From NCBI RefSeq assembly GCF_002197845.1, contig NZ_NIDE01000009.1, positions 1 through 64,000 of the forward strand: DNA of 64,000 bases, given 5' to 3'. This DNA comes from Fimbriiglobus ruber (GTDB taxonomy: Bacteria; Planctomycetota; Planctomycetia; Gemmatales; Gemmataceae). The translations under genes and the position numbers were made by a program. This document shows, one piece after another, positions 27,824 through 36,183 of this stretch. Every line of letters begins with the position of its first letter. Position 1 is the first letter of the stretch. Below the pieces are notes generated by a model that ran no database searches, was not told the DNA's origin, and saw only the letters and a program-made list of their open reading frames with translations.

Positions 27824-29086
27824 ATGATTCGTTGCGTCGTTTCTCTCGCCGCGTTTGTCGGCTGCGTTATGGCAACCTGCCGGACCGCGAGTTCCGCCGA
27901 TTGGCCCGGCTGGCGCGGGATCAACGGCGACGGCACGACCACCGAGACCGACTTCCCGACCAAGTGGTCGCCGACCGAAAACGTGAAGTGGAAGGCCGCC
28001 ATCCCGGGCGACGGCCACTCTTCGCCGGTCGTCTCCAAGGGGAAGGTGTTCGTCACGTCCTGCCTGGTCGCGGAGGGCGACAAGACCGCGCCCAAAAAAC
28101 GAATGCTGTACTGCCTGGACCGGAAAGACGGAAGAATCCTGTGGGAGCAGGTGGTGGTTGTCGCCCCGCTGGAAGGCAAGCACAAACTCAACAGCTACGC
28201 CTCCGCTACTCCGGCCGCCGACGGCGAACACCTGTACGTGACCTTCTACGACCGGCCGAACCTGCGGGTCTACTGTTACGACTACTCGGGCAAGCGCCTC
28301 TGGGACGTGTCGCCGGGCGAATTCCACTCGGTCCACGGCTTCTGCAGCTCGCCCGTGTTGTACAAGGACTTCGTCATCGTGAACGCCGACCAGGACCCGA
28401 AGCCGGGCGGGAAGGCGTACATCGTGGCCCTGGACAAGCGGACCGGCGAGGAGAAGTGGCGGATCGACAGGCCGAACAAACTCCGATCGTACTGCCCGCC
28501 GGTGATACACGAAGCGGCCGGGAAGACGCAAATGGTCCTCACCGGCTCCAAGTGCGTGACCAGTTACGACCCGGACACGGGTAAACAGAACTGGATCGTG
28601 ACCGGCCCGACCGAGCAGTTCGTTTCCAGCGTGGTCTTTCAAGAAGGCATTGTCTTCCTGACGGCCGGGTTCCCCGAATACTGGCTGATGGCGATCGATC
28701 CTTCCGGGACCGGCAACGTGACCAAGTCGCACGTGATCTGGTCCAAGAAGACCAAGGACGCGGGCTACGTGCCGTCGCCGGTCGCTTGGGGCGGAAAGTT
28801 CTTCGTGGTCAGCGACGACGGCGTCGGCAGCTGCTGGGACTTGAAGACAGACAAGGAGTTCTGGAAGGAGCGGCTCGGCGGGCACCACAGCGGGGCCGGC
28901 GTCGTGGCCGGAGGGAAAGTCTACTTCACCGACGACAACGGCGTCACCTTCGTCATCGCCGCCCGCGACGAGTTCGACCTGATCGCCAAGAACACCATCG
29001 GCGAGAAGTGCTTCTCGTCGCCGGCACTCTCGGACGGTGACATCTTCATCCGCGGCGAGAATCACCTGTTCTGCATCGGGAAGTAG
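27824..29086 (+). CDS. Exported PQQ-type beta-propeller protein, second paralog
   Basis: 420 residues from ATG 27824. Signal peptide (MIRCVVSLAAFVGCVMATC ... SSA), then DWPGWRGINGDGTTTETDFP and propeller blades (KVFVTSCLVAEGDK, MLYCLDRKDGRILWEQVV, DLKTDKEFWKERLGGHHSG). Same family as 12-1283, with the W-P-x-W-R-G opening that marks the planctomycete group. Not adjacent to quinoprotein partners. Function unknown. Confidence 0.85.
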   Translation: MIRCVVSLAAFVGCVMATCRTASSADWPGWRGINGDGTTTETDFPTKWSPTENVKWKAAIPGDGHSSPVVSKGKVFVTSCLVAEGDKTAPKKRMLYCLDRKDGRILWEQVVVVAPLEGKHKLNSYASATPAADGEHLYVTFYDRPNLRVYCYDYSGKRLWDVSPGEFHSVHGFCSSPVLYKDFVIVNADQDPKPGGKAYIVALDKRTGEEKWRIDRPNKLRSYCPPVIHEAAGKTQMVLTGSKCVTSYDPDTGKQNWIVTGPTEQFVSSVVFQEGIVFLTAGFPEYWLMAIDPSGTGNVTKSHVIWSKKTKDAGYVPSPVAWGGKFFVVSDDGVGSCWDLKTDKEFWKERLGGHHSGAGVVAGGKVYFTDDNGVTFVIAARDEFDLIAKNTIGEKCFSSPALSDGDIFIRGENHLFCIGK

Positions 29087-29207
29087 CAGCTGCGAACCGG
29101 CGCAGTCCTCTGTCATTCGCGGCTGCGTCGAACCGCCCGGCCGGGACCGCTAATCATATCCTGTCACCTGAAGTGTCACGTCGACCGGTTCTGCCGCGGG
29201 AGTTCTG

Positions 29208-29765
29208 ATGGGCAAGGTGTTGGTTCTCTACCACTCGGCCAGTGGGAACACGGCGGCGATGGCCCGGTTGGTCGGCGAGGGCGCGGGGCTGATCCCCGGC
29301 ACGGAGGTCCGGCTGCGGGAGGTGGAGGCGGCCGCGCCCGACGACGTTCACTGGTGCGACGGGTTGGCCGTCGGCAGCCCGACCAACATGGGCGTGTTGT
29401 CCTGGAAGATGAAGCGCTTCTGGGACGAGACCATGTTCGACCACTGGGGCAAGGTGGATGGGAAGATGGCGTGCGCGTTCTCGTCCAGCGGCGGGTGGGG
29501 CGGCGGGGCCGAGATCGCCTGCCAGTCGATCCAGATGGTACTGATGAACTTCGGGTTTCTGGTATTCGGCGTCACCGATTACGCCGGCAAGTTAACCACC
29601 TGCCACTACGGCGCGATCGCCGCCCGGGAGCCGCGGGACGAAGAAGTGAAGGACGCCTGCCGGCTGCTCGGCCGACGATTGGCCGAGTGGGTGGCGGTGG
29701 TGGCCGACGGCCGACGGGACCAGCACCCGCTCGCCAAGCCTGAATCGCGCACGCTGCCGGGGTGA
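29208..29765 (+). CDS. Flavodoxin/WrbA-like NAD(P)H:quinone oxidoreductase
   Basis: 185 residues. FMN-binding loop LYHSASGNTAAMARLVGEG, then the second loop DGLAVGSPTNMGVLSWKMKR and FSSSGGWGGGAEIACQSI, as in WrbA and flavodoxin family proteins. Likely a two-electron quinone reductase in the cytosol or a flavodoxin electron carrier. The arylsulfatase gene follows 19 bp downstream, so the two may be cotranscribed, though no functional tie is obvious. Confidence 0.82.
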   Translation: MGKVLVLYHSASGNTAAMARLVGEGAGLIPGTEVRLREVEAAAPDDVHWCDGLAVGSPTNMGVLSWKMKRFWDETMFDHWGKVDGKMACAFSSSGGWGGGAEIACQSIQMVLMNFGFLVFGVTDYAGKLTTCHYGAIAAREPRDEEVKDACRLLGRRLAEWVAVVADGRRDQHPLAKPESRTLPG

Positions 29766-29784
29766 ACTGCCATAGAGGTAAGAC

Positions 29785-31281
29785 ATGAAACCGTGCTTTC
29801 TCGCGATGGCGATGATTCTCGTATCGTTCTCGCGTCTCGCCGCGGCCGAGCCAGCCACGCCGGCCAGGCCCAACATCGTCATCCTCCTCGCCGACGACAT
29901 GGGGTTCGGCGACCTCGGTGTTCAGAACCCCGATTCCAAGATCCCGACGCCGAATCTCGACCGCCTGGCGAAAGAGGGCACGCGGTTCACCGACGCACAC
30001 AGTTCGTCGGGCGTCTGCACGCCCAGCCGCTACGCACTGCTCCACGGCCGCTTCCACTGGCGGAAGTTTCACGGAATCGTGAACTCCTTCGACCAGACGG
30101 TCCTCGATAAAGACCGCGTCACGTTGCCCGGATTGCTCAAGACGAAGGGCTACCGCACCGCCTGCATCGGCAAATGGCACCTCGGCTGGGACTGGAAGGC
30201 GATCCAGAAGCCGGGAACCAAGCCCGGCGCCGGCGGGTACTCACCTGACGCCTTTGACTGGAGCAAACCCATACCCGGCGGCCCGCTCGCGTTCGGCTTC
30301 GATTACTATTTCGGCGACGACGTGCCTAACTTCCCGCCCTACACATGGTTCGAGAACGACCGTGTGCTGGCAGCGCCGACCGTGGCCGTGATGACGCGGG
30401 GCAAGCCGGCCGAGGGTGCCTGGGAAGCGCGGCCCGGGCCGTCAGTCAAAGATTGGGACTTCGCCGCGGTCATGCCGAAGCTGACGCAGAGAGCCGTCGA
30501 ATGGATCGGGAAGCAGAAGGCCGAGGAGCCGTTCTTCCTCTACTTCCCGTTCACGTCGCCGCACGCGCCGATCGTGCCGGCGAAGGAGTTCGTCGGCACG
30601 TCGAAGGCGAACGGGTACGGCGACTATATGGCCCAGACCGACTGGGCCGCGGGCGAAGTTCTGAAGGCCCTGGAGAAGCACGGCCTCGACAAGAACACGC
30701 TGGTGATTTTCTCGTCGGACAACGGGCCGGAACGCTACGCCTACGATCGCGTGAAGAACCACCAGCACCGCAGCATGGGCCCGTTGCGCGGGGTCAAGCG
30801 CGACCTCTGGGAAGGCGGGCACCGCGTCCCGCTCGTCGCCCGCTGGCCCGGCGCGATCGCCGCGGGTGCCGTCTCGGACGGGCTCGTGAGCCAGGTCGAT
30901 GTCTTTGCCACGGTAGCCGCCATCGTGGGGTATGACATCCCCGCCGGCAGCGGCGAGGACAGCTACAACCAACTGCCATTGCTGCTGGGTAAAGCCAAAA
31001 GCGCCCGCGACGCGATTGTACACAACACCAACGCCAACGGGTACGCCGTGCGGTCCGGCGACTGGGTGTACGTCGACGTGAAGACGGGGAGTGTTACGCC
31101 CGTGCCGGCGTGGTTCAACGAGACCAACGGCTACAAGGACAACCCACACCCGGGCGAACTCTACAACCTCCGGGACGACCTCGCCGAGAAAAATAACCTG
31201 TACGCCGAGAAGCCGGAGAAGGTGGCCGAAATGAAGGCTCTGCTGGCCAAAATTCGAGCCCGGGGACAAGTCCGTTGGTAA
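29785..31281 (+). CDS. Arylsulfatase, formylglycine-dependent (Cys type)
   Basis: 498 residues. Signal peptide (CFLAMAMILVSFSRLAAA), metal site NIVILLADDMGFGDLG, activation motif GVCTPSRYALLHGR, whose Cys must become formylglycine, then YRTACIGKWHLGWDWK, TSPHAPIVPAKEF and FSSDNGPERY. Cleaves sulfate esters, probably of sulfated polysaccharides, in the periplasm. The stop codon now lies inside the terminal repeat of the IS66-type element: the original end was ...GQVR followed by TGA, the present one adds one Trp. The enzyme should therefore be unaffected. Needs a formylglycine-generating enzyme elsewhere. Confidence 0.92.
   Translation: MKPCFLAMAMILVSFSRLAAAEPATPARPNIVILLADDMGFGDLGVQNPDSKIPTPNLDRLAKEGTRFTDAHSSSGVCTPSRYALLHGRFHWRKFHGIVNSFDQTVLDKDRVTLPGLLKTKGYRTACIGKWHLGWDWKAIQKPGTKPGAGGYSPDAFDWSKPIPGGPLAFGFDYYFGDDVPNFPPYTWFENDRVLAAPTVAVMTRGKPAEGAWEARPGPSVKDWDFAAVMPKLTQRAVEWIGKQKAEEPFFLYFPFTSPHAPIVPAKEFVGTSKANGYGDYMAQTDWAAGEVLKALEKHGLDKNTLVIFSSDNGPERYAYDRVKNHQHRSMGPLRGVKRDLWEGGHRVPLVARWPGAIAAGAVSDGLVSQVDVFATVAAIVGYDIPAGSGEDSYNQLPLLLGKAKSARDAIVHNTNANGYAVRSGDWVYVDVKTGSVTPVPAWFNETNGYKDNPHPGELYNLRDDLAEKNNLYAEKPEKVAEMKALLAKIRARGQVRW
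31270..31277. repeat. Left 8-bp target-site duplication of the IS66-type element
   Basis: GTCCGTTG, repeated at 34491-34498. These are the last bases of the sulfatase gene plus part of its original stop codon. Confidence 0.9.
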
Positions 31282-31648
31282 CTTCTCAATAACTTCCTGC
31301 GACGGTCGCCGAGCAGGGGGTGCTTGCGTTTAGAAATTCCGGGTCCGTGGCGCAGCTGATCGAAGGGGGGTTTCTTATGTTGGCCGCATGAACCTTTCCG
31401 CGAGTACTGACGGCAACGACTCCGGCCGGGAGGTGGCAACACCCGCGGCGGCGTCATGGCCAGAAGTCATCGCGGGCATCCGCGACGACGACAGAACCCC
31501 TCTCGTGCTTCTCTTGCTGAAGGTGATCGAAGAGTACTCCCAACGCATTGCGGATCTCGAAACCGAACTTACGCAACTCACGGGAGAGATCACACAACTC
31601 AAGGGAGGTCCGAAGAAACCCGCGTCCAACAGCAAGCCCAGCAAGTTA

Positions 31649-32955
31649 GGAACCCGGAAAGAAATAGATATCCCAGACTCCGAGGTTGATTGGTATATTG
31701 CTTCTCCACTCGTGGGAGGAGCAAGAACATGGAACTTACGGATGGGTTCAAAGCCACTCTCGCCGAAACGGCAAGAATGCTTCGCGGCTCGCAGCGCCGG
31801 CTGTTCATGGCGCGGACGGTTCAGTCGTTGGGAGCAGGCGGACAGCGGCGGGCCGAAACGGAGTTCGGCTGGAATCGCGTGACGATTCGTAAGGGGATGC
31901 ACGAACTGCGGTCCGGTATCACCTGTTGCGACGCCCCCACGGCACGCGGCCGCGCCCGCGCCGAGGAGAAATTGCCGCGTTTGCTCGCCGACATCCGGGA
32001 CATCGCCAAAGGATTCAGTCAAACGGACCCACAGTTTCGCAATCGGCGATTGTACACGCGGTTGACGGCGGAAGAACTGCGCCGGCAACTGATCGAACAG
32101 AAGGGATATCAGACGGCGGAACTGCCGACGCCGCGGACATTGCGCACGAAGCTCAATGACTTGGGGTTTCACCTGACCAAGGTGGCCAAGTGCAAACCCA
32201 AAAAAAGATCAAGCAGACCGACGCCATCTTCGCGAAGTTGAAAGTGGTCAATCGGTCCGCGGACGAAGCGGAAACGGTGTTGCGTTTGTCGTGGGATGCC
32301 AAGGCCGCCGTGAAAATCGGCGATTTTTCGCGTGGAGGCAAGAATCGGCTGGAGCGGAAGGGGGCGGACCACGATTTCCAACCGAAAGGGATATTGAATC
32401 CGTTTGGGATCTTTTTGCCGCAATGGGACGACCTGCACTTGTATTTCACGGCGTCGGCGGTCACGAGTGACTTCATCGTCGATGTGTTGGAACGGTGGTG
32501 GGGGAGCAACCGTCAGCGGTTCCCACGTGTGGATACGCTGGTGATCAACCAGGACAACGGCCCCGAGCTTCACAGTCGACGCACACAGTTTTTGAAGCGG
32601 ATGGTGCAGTTTGCGCGGGACCAGGCGTTGCGGATTCGGCTGGCCTATTACCCGCCGTACCACAGCAAGTACAACGCGATCGAACATTGCTGGGGCATCT
32701 TGGAAAACCACTGGAACGGCGAACTGTTGGACGATGTGGACGCGGTTCTGGAATTTGCCCGAACCATGACGTGGAACGGCAAAAAGCCCGAAGTCGAGCT
32801 GCTGTGTGGGACCTACAGGAAAGGCATTCGTCTCTCGCCACGCCAAATGAAAGTGGTCGAGAAACACGTGACACGCGATGCCGAACTCGGAAAATGGTTC
32901 CTCGATATCGACGGACCAAGTTTGCGGCTGGGATAATTATTACTTTCCGAGTCCC
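31649..32955 (+). mobile_element. ISAzo13-family element nested in the IS66 transposase gene
   Basis: Imperfect terminal inverted repeats of about 27 bp (left GGAACCCGGAAAG..., right GGGACTCGGAAAG... when complemented, both ending TATCCCA) flanked by TTA at 31646-31648 and 32956-32958. The 1,307-bp insert disrupts the IS66 reading frame exactly, and its removal restores it. Confidence 0.88.
31729..32936 (+). CDS. ISAzo13-family transposase in two overlapping frames
   Basis: Frame 1 (31729-32241) gives the helix-turn-helix half: LAETARMLRGSQRRLFMART, FGWNRVTIRKGMHELRSG and TPRTLRTKLNDLGFHLTKV. Frame 2 (-1 relative, to 32936) gives the DDE domain: WDAKAAVKIGDFSRGGKN, LVINQDNGPELHSRRTQFLK, RLAYYPPYHSKYNAIEHCWG. 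Other members are, as I recall, one protein of about 400 residues, which matches the sum. The frames meet at a run of seven A followed by G (32200-32207), suggesting programmed slippage or a mutation. GGGAGGA precedes ATG 31729. Confidence 0.82.
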
Positions 32956-34490
32956 TTAAGCAAGCCCTTCACTCCTCCATTGCCCGATGGCAAGAGGCCC
33001 GGTTCGCAGAAGCGTTCGAAGACCCACGATCTGCCGATTCACGCCGAGGTTCCGGTCACGCCGAAACCGTTGCCGCCCGACGCGAAGTTGTTGCGTCGCG
33101 ATGCGTTCGTCGTGCAGGATCTGGTGATCAAAACACACAACACGCGGTATTGGTTGGAAACCTGGCAGGCGCCGACGGGGGAGTGGATTCGTGGCGAACT
33201 GCCGGCGGGAATTCGCGGGCATTTCGGTCCCGGATTGCTTGGTTTCGTGTTGCAACAGCATTACGCGGCCCACGTTCCCCAGAGTCGCCTTCTCGAAGAA
33301 TTGCGGGATTACGGCGTCGACATTTCCGCGGGCCAAGTCAACAACATGTTGACCGAGAATCACGCGGCGTTTCACGCAGAGAAGGACGCCTTGTTGCCGA
33401 CGGCCTTGCAGGTTTTCACCTGCCTGAACGTGGACGATTCGGGGGCTCCCCACCAGGGACGTTACGGTTCGTGTCTGTGCATTTGCAATGAATTCTTCAC
33501 GTCCTTCCACAGCAGCGACACGAAAGAGCGGAGCAAATTCCTGGATGTGCTGCGTTGCGGTCGGATCGATTATGTGCTGAACGAGCATGCCTGGGCCTAC
33601 CTGACGCGACAGGGGTTGCCTGCCAAAATCTGGCCGTTGTTGCAAGCCGAGGTGTCGACCGGCGACGTGGGGGAGCGTCCGTTCGTGACACGGACGTTCG
33701 CGGATGTGTCGGCCTGGAATCAGCATTTGGATGGCCTGGGAATCGACAACGCGAAGCATCGTCAAACGATGACGGAGGCGGCGTTGCTGGGCAGCGCGAT
33801 TGCTCACGGCCTATCGCCGAACTTGGGCCTCGTCAGCGATGGCTCGGCGATTTATGCCCTGTTCGTTCATGGCTTGTGCTGGATTCACCAGGAACGCAAT
33901 CTGGCCAAGTTGACGCCGTGTGGCCGTGAGCAATGTCAAGCGATGGAAGAGGTGTTGACGGCGGTCTGGCAACTGTACGCCGACTTGAAGGCGTATCGTT
34001 TGGCGCCGACGCCGAGCCAGGCCGAGTTGCTGCGAGCGCGTTTCGATGCCATCGTCGGCCGCACGACCATCTGGCCGGAGTTGAACGCGGCGTTGCAGCG
34101 TATGGCGGGCAAGAAAGCGGACTTGTTACGGGTTCTGGATCGTCCGGACCTGCCGCTGCACACCAACACGGCCGAGCGTGATTTTCGGGACTGGGCGACG
34201 AAGCGGAAGATCAGTGCCGGCACGCGTGGCGAGTTGGGCAAGCGTTGCCGGGATACGTTTTTGAGTTTGAAGTCGACGTGCAAGAAGCTGGGAGTTCGCT
34301 TTACGTCCTACCTTCAGGATCGAATCCTGAAGGCGGGAGAGTTACTTCCTTTATCGGAGTTGGTCCGCCAGAGAGCGGCCGGTTCCGCAACGATATAGAC
34401 TTCTATTCAAGCTCTCGACGCCACCGAACTTCCTGTTCGGCGGGGCACCCGCGCGCGATGCCGACGCCCGCGGGGTTATTGAGAAGTTAC

Positions 34491-34498
34491 GTCCGTTG
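34491..34498. repeat. Right 8-bp target-site duplication of the IS66-type element
   Basis: GTCCGTTG, exact copy of 31270-31277. Joining it to the left flank restores the sulfatase's original TGA stop. Confidence 0.9.
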
Positions 34499-34520
34499 AG
34501 CCCGGGCTCGGTTTCCTGGG

Positions 34521-34907
34521 TTACTTCGTCAGGTCGAAGTCGTAAGTCGTTTTCCCCGGCCCGACGTCGGCTGTGAGTTGGGTCTTTTCGTTGTAAGCCG
34601 CCGGGATGAAGTTCTCGACCCAGTCCTCACCCATCGGTCCCTTCTTTCCAGGAACCTTCCTGATAGCGCGGATCTCGACCCGGTTCCGCCCTTCCCGTGC
34701 CCGGAGCGTATATTTGCCGTTCGTGATCTTTCCCGCCTCCGGCCCGGCGGACTTGTCTTCAGGGAAGAAGACGATCTCCCCGTCGGCCACCTCCCGGCCG
34801 TCGTACTTGAGTGCCCCCGAAACGTCGTACTTTTTCGGCCCCGACTCGCCGCACCCGGCGGTCAGGGCGAATCCCGCCGCGACGGCGAACGCGCCCATTC
34901 TTCTCAT
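34521..34907 (-). CDS. Small lipoprotein, planctomycete carboxypeptidase-regulatory-like type
   Basis: 128 residues. Lipoprotein signal with lipobox FALTAGC, then a short beta domain: KYDVSGALKYDGREVADGEI, FFPEDKSAGPEAGKITNGKY, AAYNEKTQLTADVGPGKTTY. This matches the many small exported proteins of Gemmataceae with a transthyretin-like fold, often next to DUF1559 genes as here. I moved the start to ATG 34907, preceded by AGAGGA. Confidence 0.85.
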   Translation of the reverse strand: MRRMGAFAVAAGFALTAGCGESGPKKYDVSGALKYDGREVADGEIVFFPEDKSAGPEAGKITNGKYTLRAREGRNRVEIRAIRKVPGKKGPMGEDWVENFIPAAYNEKTQLTADVGPGKTTYDFDLTK

Positions 34908-34984
34908 CGCAATCCTCTCGATAGAAATTCGGGAAGCAACCGCCCCGGTGCGGCACCCTGCCGGGGACGGTGCAATTGGCTTCA

Positions 34985-35020
34985 GTGGGTGTCCCCGGGC
35001 GTCCGCCCGGGGACACCCAC
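34985..35020. terminator. Strong hairpin downstream of the DUF1559 gene
   Basis: 17-bp perfect stem (34985-35001 / 35004-35020) with a 2-base loop between the DUF1559 gene and the lipoprotein gene. No T-run, so it may be a partial terminator or processing signal that separates expression of the two. Confidence 0.6.
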
Positions 35021-35088
35021 GAACTGCTTCCGGCACGCGCGAGGCACGATCTTTTGCCGAGATCCTGTCGCGTCGATCGAGAAATCTC

Positions 35089-36039
35089 TCAGAGGCTGCC
35101 CGGGATCTCGCCGCCGGCCCGCGTGCCGGCGTTCAGATAGGCGGTCGGGTCGACGCTGTTGCTGACGAACCGGACCGACCCGTCGCCGAGGGCGGTATTC
35201 ACCCCGCCGGTGTGCCGGCTCCGGCTCGACAGAATGGACGGCCCGGGGGTCGACGTGGTGACCGGCGCGAAGGGGATCGACACTCCCTGGTAACTCTGAA
35301 CGTCCGATACCGTGGTATTCGGCGGGTACGCGGTGCTGAACCAGTTGTTCCCGTCCCACGCGTTGCTGTACCGCCCGCGCATGTCGTTAACCGTCGTGTC
35401 CGGCGAGACCAGTATTTCGCCCAACATCAAGGTGTTCGTGGTCCCGTCGGTGACGTCCGTTATTCTGGTCATGGATTGAACGTAAAACATCCCGTTCAGG
35501 TTCGCGGCGTTGGCCGCCGACCAGCTCGTCGAGCCGGCGCACGCGACGTAGTTGGTGTGCAGGCCTTGCACCTCCAGTAACCCGGTCAAGCCGGCCGCGG
35601 TCGAGGTGTGGTTTTTGTCCACCGTGTTCGTCTTCGGACTGTTGGGGTCCGACGGGCAGACCAGCGGCGGGACGATGGTGTCCTTCTTGGTCGCGACCAG
35701 CGCGCTGGAGGTCTTCATCACGTCGAAGTTGCTGTACAGCGGACCTTGTTCGACGTATGGCAGGATGCCTTGCACCCAACAGGCCCGGTTCCAGAGCGTG
35801 GCGGTGCCGGTGTACCCGTTGTACTGGCCGACCGGGAACGCGCCGTTCGCGTCGTGGTACGCGTGGAGGGCAATGCCGAGTTGCTTGAGGTTGTTGCTGC
35901 ACTTGGCCCGGGCGGCGGCCTCCCGGACTTTCTGAACCGCGGGCAATAGGAGCCCGATCAGGATCGCGATGATCGCGATGACGACGAGTAACTCGATCAG
36001 GGTGAACCCCGACCGAAGCCGAAGCTGCGGACACTTCAT
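35089..36039 (-). CDS. DUF1559 protein with prepilin-type N-terminus
   Basis: 316 residues. Type IV pilin-like leader [20 protein letters not shown], cleaved before Phe, followed by [23 protein letters not shown]-type conserved helix and a beta-rich body, ending with the H-x-G-G-x-N-x-x-x-x-D-G-S motif ([20 protein letters not shown]). DUF1559 (SBP_bac_10) proteins are expanded to dozens or hundreds of copies in planctomycetes and are thought to be pseudopilins or surface filaments. Next gene downstream is the small lipoprotein, a common pairing. Confidence 0.95.
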   Translation of the reverse strand: MKCPQLRLRSGFTLIELLVVIAIIAILIGLLLPAVQKVREAAARAKCSNNLKQLGIALHAYHDANGAFPVGQYNGYTGTATLWNRACWVQGILPYVEQGPLYSNFDVMKTSSALVATKKDTIVPPLVCPSDPNSPKTNTVDKNHTSTAAGLTGLLEVQGLHTNYVACAGSTSWSAANAANLNGMFYVQSMTRITDVTDGTTNTLMLGEILVSPDTTVNDMRGRYSNAWDGNNWFSTAYPPNTTVSDVQSYQGVSIPFAPVTTSTPGPSILSSRSRHTGGVNTALGDGSVRFVSNSVDPTAYLNAGTRAGGEIPGSL

Positions 36040-36183
36040 ACCAGATCTCCACGCAACCGACGCAACCGGGTTTGGGGGTCGGTCGGGAACGGAATGAGGA
36101 ACGAACAGAGACGTACCTCCCCCCTCGTCGGCGGACCTGGGCCCGCCGACGCTCGGGTCGGGAAATCGTCCCGAACTATCCGG

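Larger units (their letters stand above)
31388..34398 (+). pseudogene. IS66 transposase gene split by the nested insertion
   Basis: N-terminal part 31388-31648 (coiled coil LLKVIEEYSQRIADLETELT and KPASNSKPSKL) and C-terminal part 32959-34398. Joining them through one copy of the TTA duplication gives a continuous frame of about 566 residues reading NSKPSKLSKPFTPPLPDGKR. The C-terminal part has IS66 DDE features: LNVDDSGAPHQGRYGSCLCI, SDGSAIYALFVHGLCWIHQE and HTNTAERDFRDWATKRKISA. As it stands the product is cut, so the IS66-type element cannot move by itself. The downstream frame is still open as a 506-codon ORF but lacks the DNA-binding N-terminus. Confidence 0.9.
31278..34490 (+). mobile_element. 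IS66-family element (single-transposase type) interrupted by a second IS
   Basis: Perfect 16-bp terminal inverted repeats, GTAACTTCTCAATAAC at 31278-31293 and its complement at 34475-34490, flanked by 8-bp direct repeats GTCCGTTG (31270-31277 and 34491-34498). GTAA termini and 8-bp target duplication are as expected for IS66. It carries only the large transposase gene, like the ISBst12 subgroup. Removing the nested 1.3-kb element leaves about 1.9 kb. Confidence 0.93.

Noticed and set aside
34245-34499. ORF at the right end of the IS66-type element
   Set aside because: Overlaps the transposase gene and terminal repeat; no coding signature.
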